The notes under the pieces were generated by a model that saw only the letters and a list, made by a program, of their open reading frames with translations, was not told where the DNA came from and did not search any database. A stretch of 64,000 nt of DNA from Pirellula sp. (lineage in GTDB: Bacteria > Planctomycetota > Planctomycetia > Pirellulales > Pirellulaceae), in assembly GCA_021299695.1 (NCBI GenBank), contig JAJTEK010000002.1, forward strand, positions 1-64,000, in the 5' to 3' direction. Position numbers and translations under genes: made by a program. How positions within the stretch are numbered: position 1 is the stretch's first letter; every line of letters begins with the position of its first letter. Positions 55,194 to 63,605 of this stretch are shown here, piece by piece.

Positions 55194-57416
55194 ATGTCTA
55201 CACATAATCAATCTTCTGCGATGCCGCTCTGGCCGCGGATCCGTCAAGCGACGGGAACTGTTTACGGGGATATCGGAACCTCCGTTCTCTACACGATCAT
55301 GGAGATCACCCGCGAAGCGGTGCTGCTACGGAACCACCATCTGGGACATGCCGCTGCCGCTTCGTTAGTGGCAAGCGGAGGAGACCTGTTGTCCAAAAAT
55401 GACTTACTGGGCGAGCTAAGCCTCGTGTTTTGGGCATTGATCTTTCTGACCGCGAAATACGACTTGATGATCATGCGTGCGGATCACCGAGGTGAAGGTG
55501 GTACGTTTGCCCTATGGAGTCTGCTCAAGGGATATAGCGGACGAATTTTCGCTGGAGGATTGGTCGGATTCTTGGTGGTTTGTGCAGCAGCACTTCTTGC
55601 TGCTGACGGAATCATCACACCACCAATCAGCATGCTGGGAGCTTTTGAACCGCTGGGCCAGTCTTACTCGGTACTTGTAACGCTCGCATGTCTTGCAATG
55701 TTGTTCAAAATCCAGTGGCGTGGAACCAGCAAGATTGGCGGATGGTTCGGATGGTTCATGATCTGCGTCTGGTTCCCCTGGATCGCGATCAAGGGAGCGC
55801 CTTGGATCATCGCACATCCTGAAGTTTTCTTAGCCTTCAATCCCCTTTATGCGATTGAATTCCTGCGGAGCTTTCCACAACTCGGATTCATGGTGATCAT
55901 GGGAGTGGTTGTCCTAGCGATCACTGGAGGAGAAGCGAAATATGCCGATATTGGTCACTTCTCTTTGTCGAGTGGCTCATCTAGCAAGGAGGGAGAAAGT
56001 ATTTCCCCGAGAAACTCTGGCCGGATTCCGGTGATGTATTCTTGGTTTATCGTCGTCTTGCCCAGTCTGTTGATCTGCTACGCTGGGCAAGTAGCTTACA
56101 TGCTTGGTAATGGAGTACCGGAGAGATGCAACACGTTCTATGCTCTGACGCCCAAGAGTGGCATTGCATGGCTGGACCAAATCATTCAGTACAGTGACGT
56201 TTCTATTTCTGCCGTGGCTGCGATCATTGCTTCCCAGGCATTGATTACCGGGATGTTCTCGATTGTTAAAGAAGCAACAGCACTCGGAGTCGCTCCACGG
56301 TTTCGTGTGTTTCACACCGATGCGCATGGTGCAGGGCAGGTCTACATTCCAGCAGTGAATTGGGCGCTGTTTCTTGGCTGCGTCGTTGTCACGATTCTAT
56401 TTCAAACGTCTGGTAACCTCGCAGCGGCCTATGGTGTGGCGGTGACAGGGACCATGGGGATTACGACCATAATTTTCGGGTACGTAGCCCACTACCGTTG
56501 GGAATGGAAACTGCCTCTCGTTTATCTCGTCTGCACTCCAATTTTGGCGATTGACTTGCTCTTCTTCGGAAGCAATTTGCTCAAGGTGTTCCATGGCGGT
56601 TACTTTCCAGTTCTTGTTGCAGCAGTCCTGGTTTCGATCATGCTTGTCTGGCAATGGGGTCGAAAATCTCTGGCCACCGCTTTTTACGAGTTCGGCGTGC
56701 GTGAAGGTAAAAAGATAGACTGGCTCGTGGCTTTGCGAGAAATGCTCGATGACCTTGAACTAACTCTTCGAGAAAATCTACCAGCCGCAAGAGCACTGAT
56801 TCAAGGTCGACGACGCCTAGTTGAGAGTGATCGAGCAGCGGTCTTTCTCTGTTCTCGCCCGATTCGCACCACCGAGGATTACGTACCGGTAGTTCTCAGA
56901 ATCTTTTTGAAAAAATATGGGGTCTTACCGGCACAAGTTGTCCTCATGCACGTCCATCAAGCTACTGTGGCAACCATTCCACCATCGGACCGATACAGCA
57001 CAGTTAAGCTTGGCAACGACATTCATTCGATAACCGCGAGCTACGGATATATGGAACAACCGGATGTTCGCAACGATCTGAAAGAATTGCAGCGACGAGG
57101 GATGCTCCCGATTTCCGCAGAACGCTGGATCATCGAGGTGGGTGAAGAGGACATCATCGCTTCACCAGATTTACCTCTGCTGAAACGTCTCGGAGTGATC
57201 GCTTTCAGCTGGATTTTGCGATTATCCACTCCTGCACATAAGTACTTAGGACTGGTCTACGATGCCGCGGTTTCGAAGGAAGTCATTCCTGTGGTATTCT
57301 CTCGTCATGAGATCAAAGTAGCTTTACCGGAACTCGAATTAGTACCGCCACAGATCACGGCGGCAGCAAGCGACGAAAGTGTTTCGAACACCCAAGTTCG
57401 AATCCTACCACCTTGA
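55194..57416 (+). CDS. kup: Kup-family potassium transporter
   Basis: 740 residues. It imports K+ with H+. Family motifs: TGTVYGDIGTSVLYT near the N-terminus, ALIFLTAKYDLMIMRADHRGEGGTFAL, LLAADGIITPPISMLGAFEPL and AVNWALFLGCVVVTILFQTSGNLAAAYGVAVTGTMGITT. About twelve membrane segments occupy residues 1-470, followed by a large cytoplasmic domain. It is preceded by a putative c-di-AMP riboswitch. The end is odd: the last residues, TQVRILPP, are encoded by a tRNA T-loop-like sequence (GTTCGAATCCTACCACC), so the native 3' end may have been replaced or extended by an integration event. Neighbours on both sides are integrase remnants and repeats. Confidence 0.95.
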   Translation: MSTHNQSSAMPLWPRIRQATGTVYGDIGTSVLYTIMEITREAVLLRNHHLGHAAAASLVASGGDLLSKNDLLGELSLVFWALIFLTAKYDLMIMRADHRGEGGTFALWSLLKGYSGRIFAGGLVGFLVVCAAALLAADGIITPPISMLGAFEPLGQSYSVLVTLACLAMLFKIQWRGTSKIGGWFGWFMICVWFPWIAIKGAPWIIAHPEVFLAFNPLYAIEFLRSFPQLGFMVIMGVVVLAITGGEAKYADIGHFSLSSGSSSKEGESISPRNSGRIPVMYSWFIVVLPSLLICYAGQVAYMLGNGVPERCNTFYALTPKSGIAWLDQIIQYSDVSISAVAAIIASQALITGMFSIVKEATALGVAPRFRVFHTDAHGAGQVYIPAVNWALFLGCVVVTILFQTSGNLAAAYGVAVTGTMGITTIIFGYVAHYRWEWKLPLVYLVCTPILAIDLLFFGSNLLKVFHGGYFPVLVAAVLVSIMLVWQWGRKSLATAFYEFGVREGKKIDWLVALREMLDDLELTLRENLPAARALIQGRRRLVESDRAAVFLCSRPIRTTEDYVPVVLRIFLKKYGVLPAQVVLMHVHQATVATIPPSDRYSTVKLGNDIHSITASYGYMEQPDVRNDLKELQRRGMLPISAERWIIEVGEEDIIASPDLPLLKRLGVIAFSWILRLSTPAHKYLGLVYDAAVSKEVIPVVFSRHEIKVALPELELVPPQITAAASDESVSNTQVRILPP

Positions 57417-57735
57417 CCAACGTGGATCGGTGCCAGACTGGGACATTCAAAACCCCAGTGTTTCGGCGACCCAGCGCGACTCGAAAAACGACTCGAATTT
57501 AGGTGCGCGACGCGAAATACATCGCCGCACGACGCCATGCACCGAGCCAGCATGGGCGCACCAGAGCTCCAAAGCAATTGGCCTGAAACCCGAAAAACGC
57601 TGGGAAAACCTTTGGTTTTGCAGCACGGGCTTCAAAAAGCTAATGGAGAGGACAGGAACCGAACTTTCGGGTGTTTTACCAACTTTTTGAGAGTTGCCGG
57701 GGAAATGCTTGGAAATGTTCGGGGAAATAACAGCG
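57390..57735. repeat. Dispersed repeat copy A, next to a tRNA-like T-loop fragment
   Basis: From about 57440 (CAAAACCCCAGTGTTT) through CGACTCGAAAAACGACTCGA, GGTGCGCGACGCGAAATACA, CATGCACCGAG, AAGCAATTG, GGAGAGGACAGGAACCGAAC and GGGTGTTTT, this stretch matches 62836-63050 closely. Just before it lies GTTCGAATCCTACCACCTT (57392-57411), in copy B the matching GTTCGAATCCTACCACTTT follows the repeat instead. The gap 57417-57781 has no gene; open frames across it are repeat text. Confidence 0.7.
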
Positions 57736-57781
57736 AATGACAGAGGTCGATTACCTAACATTCAGACCAACTGCCGAAATC

Positions 57782-58042
57782 CTAGTTTCGAGAGTTTCTC
57801 ATCGCCTCGTCATCGCTACCGATCTCATCCGGCAATCCGATAATGCTCAAGAGCGATTTTGATGTAGCAGTATCTTTGTTTTGAGCCGCATGATTTGCAT
57901 TTACCATCGGCTTGGCTTTCGCCAATGACAACCCGAGTTGATGGAGTTCGCTGACCTCTCGAAGGCGAGTGGAAATCGCAGAGCTGGACATGTCCACTAC
58001 GTTGGAATCAGAAAACGGCTTGTCATTCAATTCACTACTCAT
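57782..58042 (-). CDS. Small hypothetical protein, partner of the nucleotidyltransferase
   Basis: 86 residues from ATG 58042, which overlaps the upstream stop by 8 bases; a frame from 58099 is open but lies inside the upstream gene. SSAISTRLREVSELHQLGLSLAKAKPM is a helical segment that I associate with small genes found behind planctomycete nucleotidyltransferases; the rest is polar. It may be the neutralising partner in a toxin-antitoxin-like pair, but this is inference from position. Confidence 0.55.
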   Translation of the reverse strand: MSSELNDKPFSDSNVVDMSSSAISTRLREVSELHQLGLSLAKAKPMVNANHAAQNKDTATSKSLLSIIGLPDEIGSDDEAMRNSRN

Positions 58043-58286
58043 CTTCTTTATATCCAAGCTGTCTGATATCGATTCGATCGATATCTCGCCCAGCGGCACG
58101 CTTCATTTCGATCAAACCGTCTTTTGCTCGGCTTAGCGACTCGGGGGCGATCAAAAAATCGATGTCTTTTGTAAAACGAGGATATCCATGGACAGCGAGC
58201 GCCATTCCCCCGCATAAGGCATACTCTACTTTCGCTTCATTGAAACGTCGTACGATTTCGCGAAGTTCGGATTCCAGAGTAAGCAC
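58035..58286 (-). pseudogene. Nucleotidyltransferase (AbiEii/MNT-like) with internal deletion
   Basis: 83 residues. The N-terminus is a good nucleotidyltransferase: FNEAKVEYALCGGMALAVHGY, then RFTKDIDFLI with the catalytic D-x-D. After SLSRAKDG the sequence continues as LIEMKRAAGRDIDRIDIRQLG, which corresponds to the C-terminal end of full-length relatives (around L-I-x-L-K-x-x-A-G-R-x-Q-D-L-x-D-I). About 60-65 residues in between are missing without a frameshift. The motif GG-x12-D-x-D survives, but the third acidic strand is lost, so activity is unlikely. It could also be a naturally short variant. Confidence 0.6.
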
Positions 58287-58447
58287 AGTATCTCTCTAAT
58301 TTTTCTTCGGTCTCAGCGATAGAGATCGTGTTGTCTGAGCTGCGTTCGATCCTACAACTAACTCCAGCGTTCTAGTATCGCTCAGTTTCAGAAAGGGATC
58401 AAGCGTCGATGCACAGGTACATTGCCGTAACGATTTCCCCTTGAGAG

Positions 58448-59113
58448 TTGGGGCGGCCAACCAAATTACTGCTCGCCACGCGAAGGAGCACGACGATACA
58501 CAAGCGGATCCAATTCGCGAGGCAATTCATACACGGTGAGGTCGATTGGAAGATCATCGAAGAGAACCCGTTTTGCAAGGTAAAGATCGGCCCTGAATCC
58601 GGTGCCAGGCACCTTTGGAAGCGTGCCGGAATGCTAGCGAAACTCGCCCAGGCTGGCCCTGAATCCGGTGCCAGGCACCTTTGGAAGCGTGCCGGAATGC
58701 TAGCGAAACTCGCCCAGGCTGGCCCTGAATCCGGTGCCAGGCACCTTTGGAAGCCCGCCGAATGCTAGCGAAACTCGCCCAGATTGGCCCTCAATCCGGT
58801 GCCAGGCACCTTTGGAAGCGGTGCCAGGCACCTTTGGAAGCGTGCCCGAATGCTAGCGAAACTCGCCCAGGCTGGCCCAGAATCGGTGCCAGGCACGAAT
58901 GGCACTTTGTTCCATTCGATGCGGGCGAGTTGGCAAACGGAACTCCGGCGTGAGTTCCCACTGCATGTGGTCTGCTCCTGGCTGGGTAATTCACCACGCA
59001 TCGCCCAGCAGAGTTATCTTCTGGTCACCGAAGATGATTTTGCTAAGGCAGCCGGCGTGGCGAAGGTGATGATGGAGGGGTGGATGATAGATCGTGCGGG
59101 AGTATGGAAATAG
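58448..59113 (+). pseudogene. Second tyrosine recombinase remnant, split by a tandem repeat
   Basis: 58448-58588 encodes STTIHKRIQFARQFIHGEVD and then IIEENPFCKVKI, the core-binding (SAM-like) segment of phage integrases. A tandem array follows, and then 58904-59113 encodes TLFHSMRASWQTELRREF, HVVCSWLGNSPRIAQQSY and LVTEDDFAKAAGVAK, nearly identical to the C-terminal piece at 54435-54683. Most of the catalytic domain is absent. Both remnants derive from one integrase family. Confidence 0.75.
58589..58896. repeat. 66-bp tandem repeat carrying GGTGCCAGGCACC palindromes
   Basis: Units begin with GGCCCTGAATCC at 58589, 58655, 58721 and 58786, with a partial fifth at 58874. Spacings are 66, 66, 65 and 88 bases; the last unit carries an extra 22-base copy of GGTGCCAGGCACCTTTGGAA plus GC. 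Each unit holds the perfect palindrome GGTGCC-A-GGCACC. The 66-base unit is 22 codons, so copies stay in one frame until the 65-base unit. The palindrome is of REP type. Confidence 0.85.
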
Positions 59114-59239
59114 GGGTATGGAAACCGGAGGATTCCAAAACCGAATGGGGCCACCCAGGTTGAGTGGCTTGCAGCAATAACGAGGAATAAGTGTTGTATC
59201 TCTCCGCAACATTGCGTTAAAAACCGGAACGCATTATTG

Positions 59240-59254
59240 ACTACGCGTGTAGTA
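59240..59254. promoter_or_regulatory. BlaI-type operator upstream of blaI
   Basis: ACTACGCGTGTAGTA is a dyad (ACTAC and GTAGT around GCGT). Its right half TGTAGTA is the exact BlaI/MecI operator half-site (consensus TACTACA-N2-TGTAGTA). It lies 55 bases before the blaI-like start, where autorepression is expected. Confidence 0.65.
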
Positions 59255-59308
59255 TGCCTTAACATGTCTGCGGATGTCGTCACTCTAGTTTGCATGAAAG
59301 GATTTGCG

Positions 59309-59725
59309 ATGGTCAAAAAGCCAGCGTCGCTCGGAAGAGTCGAATGGGAACTGCTTCAATACATCGACCAGAACCACCCGATCTCGGTACGCGAGGTCGC
59401 TCAGTACTGGAACGAAAAGACAGGGCAAGCTCGCACAACTGTTCTGACCATGATGGAGCGAATGACAAAAAAGGGCTTTTTGACACGCAAAAAGATCGAC
59501 AACGTTTTTCACTACAGCCCCAAACAATCGCTCTCAGAGGTCCTTAAGGATCTTGTCGGTGACTTTGTCAAAGGTGTACTCGGTGGATCGGTCGTCCCCC
59601 TGGCGGCGTACTTGACCCAAAGCCAACCGGTTAAAGCCGAGGAAATCGAGCAACTCAAGCAACTCGTCCAGCGTCTCGAAGCCGACGCGAGCGCCCAGGC
59701 CCGTAAACGAGGCAAATCAAAATGA
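59309..59725 (+). CDS. BlaI/MecI-family transcriptional repressor
   Basis: 138 residues from ATG 59309, supported by AAAGGA at 59297-59302; a frame open from 59237 adds 24 unlikely residues. Winged-helix: RVEWELLQYIDQNHPISVREV, TTVLTMMERMTKKGFLTRKK (recognition helix and wing) and VFHYSPKQSLSEVL, ending with a helical, charged tail. In the family, cleavage of the repressor by BlaR1 relieves repression. The stop overlaps the next gene by 4 bases. A BlaI-like dyad lies upstream. Confidence 0.92.
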   Translation: MVKKPASLGRVEWELLQYIDQNHPISVREVAQYWNEKTGQARTTVLTMMERMTKKGFLTRKKIDNVFHYSPKQSLSEVLKDLVGDFVKGVLGGSVVPLAAYLTQSQPVKAEEIEQLKQLVQRLEADASAQARKRGKSK

Positions 59726-62700
59726 GTAGCAACGATTTATGGAATGCTTTGACGCAAGGTCTCCTCGGATTTACCATCTCGGTGCTCCTTGTTTTCATCA
59801 TCGAAAAGATGCCATTGCGGCTGACGGCTAACCACCGTTCCTGGTTGTGGCGGGCTGTTTACATCAAAACACTTCTTTGGGTGATCTTCCCAATGTCCTT
59901 TTTTGGTTCATTGGAAACACGATGGATACCACGCGTGCCAATCGTCCCGTCCGCATGGGTGCCCTCAAACTGGTTTGCTTCGGCCAATGGATTACCTAAA
60001 GACGAAAAGGTTTCGAAAGATTTCACCGTCTCCAAATCAACTCAGATCGCCAGCGATCAAGCTACTGACGCTTCCTTGAAGACCCAGGAAACACCCTCCG
60101 ACGCATCTTTCAAAAAGCCTTCTGCGTCGGGACTAGAATCTCCGAGAGAAGTATCGGTCAAGCCATCGACCCGACCTCTCTTGATCCAACCTTGGTATGC
60201 AATAGTCCTATGGTCTTTTGGTGCTACGTGCATGGCAATAGTTGCCACATATCGCTCTTGGAAGACGATCCGTATCCTGCGGCGTTCGACGCACTGTGCT
60301 CCATCGCACTTGATGGCTCTTAGCGAACAGATCGCGAAGTCTTTAGGGATCCGGCAAATGCCACAGATTCAATTGTCCAGCGCGGGCTCTGTACCAATGC
60401 TCGTTTATTCAGGAGCGATGCGGTTGGTACTCCCCTCGGACTTCGAATCTCGCTTTGGGGTCGATGGTTGCCGCATGGGGATAGCCCATGAATTAGCACA
60501 CTTCAAACGTAGCGATTTGTGGTGGAATCTGCTTCCGACGTTCGTCTCGATCGTTCTGTTCTTTTGGCCACCTGCATGGCTTGCAGCCCGTCGGTACTAT
60601 TTAGCCATGGAACTTGCGTGCGACGAACTTGCGATCCGAGCAGCGAAATTGGAGCATACCGCCTACGCGGGACTCTTGGTACGACTACTGGAAGATCGAG
60701 CAAGACACACAATGCCCGCCCCTGCCCTATCGATGGCGCGCTCGGGAGGCTTTCGAACTTTATCCGAGAGAATACGATTCCTGAAATTCGACTTGTACGG
60801 TTCTCGGTATCGGCGAGCTATTTCTACCATGATAACGATGGCAACCTTGGGACTGATTGTATTGCCATGGGGATTTGCCTCGCCTCGAAGCCTCTATACA
60901 CAAAGCATCGACGATTTTACTCCGGTGAAAATCGACTTGGATACCATCGACAAGCCAAGAGAGATTCCCGTGGTCGACAGCCAAGGGAAACCTGTCGAGG
61001 AGTTTTATTACCTACCAGCAAACAGAGATGTAGCCTACAATTTCGATGATCTAGTGAACTATCCTATCAACGGCGAGATTACTGATGATGATCGAAAACC
61101 TTTGAATATCGTGCGATCTGAGAATGGCAAGATCCAGATGCCATTACCGCAAAATTGCGACTGTGTAGAGATATGGAATGAGCAAGGAGTAGCGTCCTTG
61201 CCTCTCTCACAACTTCGCACGCTAGAGTCCATCCGATTGCAACCTTGGGCTAGCCTCCAGATTCGCCCCGCGCGAAACACCAAGATCCAGCCGGCCAAGG
61301 ATCTATTCATTAGTCGCGGTCCTATGGTTGCATCTTCCGGACACTACAGGGTTACTTTACTTGATGATCAGACCTTGGAAATCCCAAGGTGCTTTCCGGG
61401 AGAGTGGCTACTCCAAAATCGTAAATGGGATATTGATAGGCATTTCAAAATTCGACCGGGAGAAAACAAAACGGTCGATTTGGAGGCACGTGCGATTCGA
61501 GGAAGATTCGTTCTCGAAGACGAATCCAAAAAAGAGGCTTCGGATGATTTATCGAAAACCACTGCATACATCCAATACGAAGATATTCGCTATATTGAAA
61601 GAATTCCGCTCCAACCAGATGGCTCATTTGAATTTCAAAATGTTCCTTATGGGAAACACAAACTAATAGCACGCAAAACAGTCACTACTGATCGTGAAAT
61701 TGATTGGTCGGTAGAGTTGTTTTTTGACTGCGATGAGCACGAGAATGATGAGGTGCTTGATCTAGGTTTGATTCCGTTGAAGACCACCAAGACCGAATTG
61801 CCCGACGCTGATGCCCCGAACCAATCAGATACAGTTTATGATCGAACGATTGATCGAATTAGCGCAAAGGGATTCGATCGTCGATTTCATCAATTGTTTG
61901 ATGCGAGCGGTAAAGAGATTATCATTGGTGCTCCAATCGAAAAAGATCGTGGATTTGGGGGAGGATCGGAAGGGGCACAAGGTGCGATCGATGATAAAAA
62001 CAGCAAGGTTTACCTCATCGGAAGGAGGGACGGCAAACCTAAGACTCTCTACGTTAATTCGATCAAGGGAGAATTGATAAGAGAATTGGAATTGCTGAAA
62101 GAACTGAGGAGAGGTGATCTAATTGATCGCTTTTGGCGAATCGCCGTCAATAAGGACAACGGCAATCTATGGTTATTATCTGTAAATTATCTTGGTGATT
62201 CGAAGATCCAGATCCTGGATAGCGATTTGGATGCCATATCGAGATTCCCTTCGGATGTTTTCAATATGAGTTACTCCGAGGCAGACAAAGCGATGTGGAC
62301 GGTCTCCCCAACAGTGATAGCCAAATGCAATCCCGATACCGGAGAGCAGTTGGCTAGTTATACAATCCCCTTCAAAAAGATATGGACGCTCACCGACATC
62401 TTCCCGCTACCTCAAGGAGGGGCTCTGTGTTTTGAACACCCGCATTCAGATGCCTACGACTCGTCGAATCGTCTTTATCTAGTCGACCGCGATTGTAAGA
62501 AAGTGGTTTGCACGGATTTTGGCGCAAAAAGCCTTCTATACGCAGTGGCGGTTCAAGAGGACATCATTTGGCTCAAAGGCCGTTTCTATAATTCTTCGCT
62601 CACAAAAGAGTCTAACGAGCCCAGAGGACCCGTCGTCTTGGGGTTTGATATGCAGCTTAATTACTTGCCGGAAAAGAAGCTTGCGGTGGAGGACTTTCCA

Positions 62701-62739
62701 AAGCCCCGAGACTCAAGCCGCGTGGGCGTCTTTCCATGA
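59722..62739 (+). CDS. BlaR1-like M56 metallopeptidase with unusual large C-terminal region
   Basis: 1005 residues. Membrane segments near the N-terminus (LLGFTISVLLVFIIEKM; AVYIKTLLWVIFPMSFFG) and a segment near 155-175 (IQPWYAIVLWSFGATCMAIV) precede the M56 site: H256-E-L-A-H260 with a further acidic motif ELACDELA near 297-304. After SRYRRAISTMITMATLGLIV comes an external region: about 430-690 with carboxypeptidase-regulatory-like segments (LEARAIRGRFVLEDES; LQPDGSFEFQNVPYGKHKLI), and about 710-1005 with propeller-like repeats (AIDDKNSKVYLIGRRDG; VNKDNGNLWLLSVNYLGD). There is no penicillin-binding domain (no SxxK followed by KTG seen). It probably senses a signal outside the membrane and cleaves the repressor next door. 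Confidence 0.85.
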   Translation: MSSNDLWNALTQGLLGFTISVLLVFIIEKMPLRLTANHRSWLWRAVYIKTLLWVIFPMSFFGSLETRWIPRVPIVPSAWVPSNWFASANGLPKDEKVSKDFTVSKSTQIASDQATDASLKTQETPSDASFKKPSASGLESPREVSVKPSTRPLLIQPWYAIVLWSFGATCMAIVATYRSWKTIRILRRSTHCAPSHLMALSEQIAKSLGIRQMPQIQLSSAGSVPMLVYSGAMRLVLPSDFESRFGVDGCRMGIAHELAHFKRSDLWWNLLPTFVSIVLFFWPPAWLAARRYYLAMELACDELAIRAAKLEHTAYAGLLVRLLEDRARHTMPAPALSMARSGGFRTLSERIRFLKFDLYGSRYRRAISTMITMATLGLIVLPWGFASPRSLYTQSIDDFTPVKIDLDTIDKPREIPVVDSQGKPVEEFYYLPANRDVAYNFDDLVNYPINGEITDDDRKPLNIVRSENGKIQMPLPQNCDCVEIWNEQGVASLPLSQLRTLESIRLQPWASLQIRPARNTKIQPAKDLFISRGPMVASSGHYRVTLLDDQTLEIPRCFPGEWLLQNRKWDIDRHFKIRPGENKTVDLEARAIRGRFVLEDESKKEASDDLSKTTAYIQYEDIRYIERIPLQPDGSFEFQNVPYGKHKLIARKTVTTDREIDWSVELFFDCDEHENDEVLDLGLIPLKTTKTELPDADAPNQSDTVYDRTIDRISAKGFDRRFHQLFDASGKEIIIGAPIEKDRGFGGGSEGAQGAIDDKNSKVYLIGRRDGKPKTLYVNSIKGELIRELELLKELRRGDLIDRFWRIAVNKDNGNLWLLSVNYLGDSKIQILDSDLDAISRFPSDVFNMSYSEADKAMWTVSPTVIAKCNPDTGEQLASYTIPFKKIWTLTDIFPLPQGGALCFEHPHSDAYDSSNRLYLVDRDCKKVVCTDFGAKSLLYAVAVQEDIIWLKGRFYNSSLTKESNEPRGPVVLGFDMQLNYLPEKKLAVEDFPKPRDSSRVGVFP

Positions 62740-62807
62740 TCCGGTGGTCAGAGCTAATCTCCGGTCAAGCAGACTCTAAAATTCTATGTGATGCTACCGG
62801 CTCCTTG

Positions 62808-63082
62808 GATGCGAATTGTGGCAGAACTGGGAGATGCAAAACCCCAGTGTTTTGACGACTCGCGCGACTCGAAAAACGACTCGATTTTCGGTGCGCGACG
62901 CGAAATACAACGCCGCAGGTGCCATGCACCGAGTTGCATGGGCGCTACAGAACTCCCAAGCAATTGACCAGAAATGCGAAAAACCCTGGGAAAACCAGGG
63001 TTTTGCAGCGGAGAGGACAGGAACCGAACTTTTGGGTGTTTTCCCAATGTTTTTTGGGTAGTTCGAATCCTACCACTTTGCA
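62808..63082. repeat. Dispersed repeat copy B with tRNA-like T-loop fragment
   Basis: Second copy of the repeat at 57440-57690, in the same orientation and with the same order of blocks. It adds a perfect hairpin AAACCCTGG/CCAGGGTTT (62981-62989, 62995-63003) not intact in copy A. It ends at GTAGTTCGAATCCTACCACTTTGCA (63058-63082), like a tRNA T-arm and 3' end. The arms do not fold into a full tRNA, so I do not call a tRNA gene. Confidence 0.7.
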
Positions 63083-63605
63083 GCATCTCGATCGAAGTCG
63101 AAACAATGCGGCGGACTACAGCAAGTCCAACAAGGGCTTGAGTCCGTGGACTGTATGAATCAATCCGTTGACTCGATACGCCATTTTATTCACCAACTCT
63201 GCGATTCCTTCAACAGATCTTTATGGCTGAATGACATCGCGGGTTTGAGTCGCTATCCCGTTTTTCTTGACCACAGAACACACCGAACACACGGAAACAA
63301 ATCCTCCCATTGGTAGCTGCTAATCATGGCCCCGCAAGCGTAAAGCCGAATGGTGGCCATGTGGCGTGATGGGCATAAACTCGGGGGCAATGGAGCGTTC
63401 CAGTAATTTCAGCAGAAAGTTGCCTTCGCTCCGGGCACCACCGGTCTTGGCTCCTGGTTGTTCGGATATCTTACTGTAAGTTTTGGCGTTATGTTTCGGT
63501 CGATTCCCAGGGGCAATCGCTCCCTGCGGGCGATCATGTGGTTGAGACTTTGAGTCGCTGGGGCTTGCGTTCCCGGGGCGGTATTCCAAGGGAAATACGA
63601 ATCTG
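63083..63605. other. Gene-poor stretch with a third possible integrase scrap
   Basis: 523 bases before the last gene. At 63244-63312 it carries TTGAGTCGCTATCCCG followed by ACCACAGAACACACCGAAC, the same text as 54327-54395, including codons for the integrase-like LSRY. The minus-strand frame 63320-63637 has readable text (LLKLLERSIAPEF) but no family that I recognise. Otherwise nothing. Confidence 0.5.

Noticed and set aside
57390-57415. tRNA gene after kup
   Set aside because: Only a T-loop and 3'-end-like text is present; no D or anticodon arm can be folded.
58589-58896. CRISPR array
   Set aside because: The units are directly adjacent 66-bp copies with no unique spacers, and no cas genes are near.
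63058-63082. tRNA gene after the BlaR1-like gene
   Set aside because: Same T-loop text without the rest of a cloverleaf.
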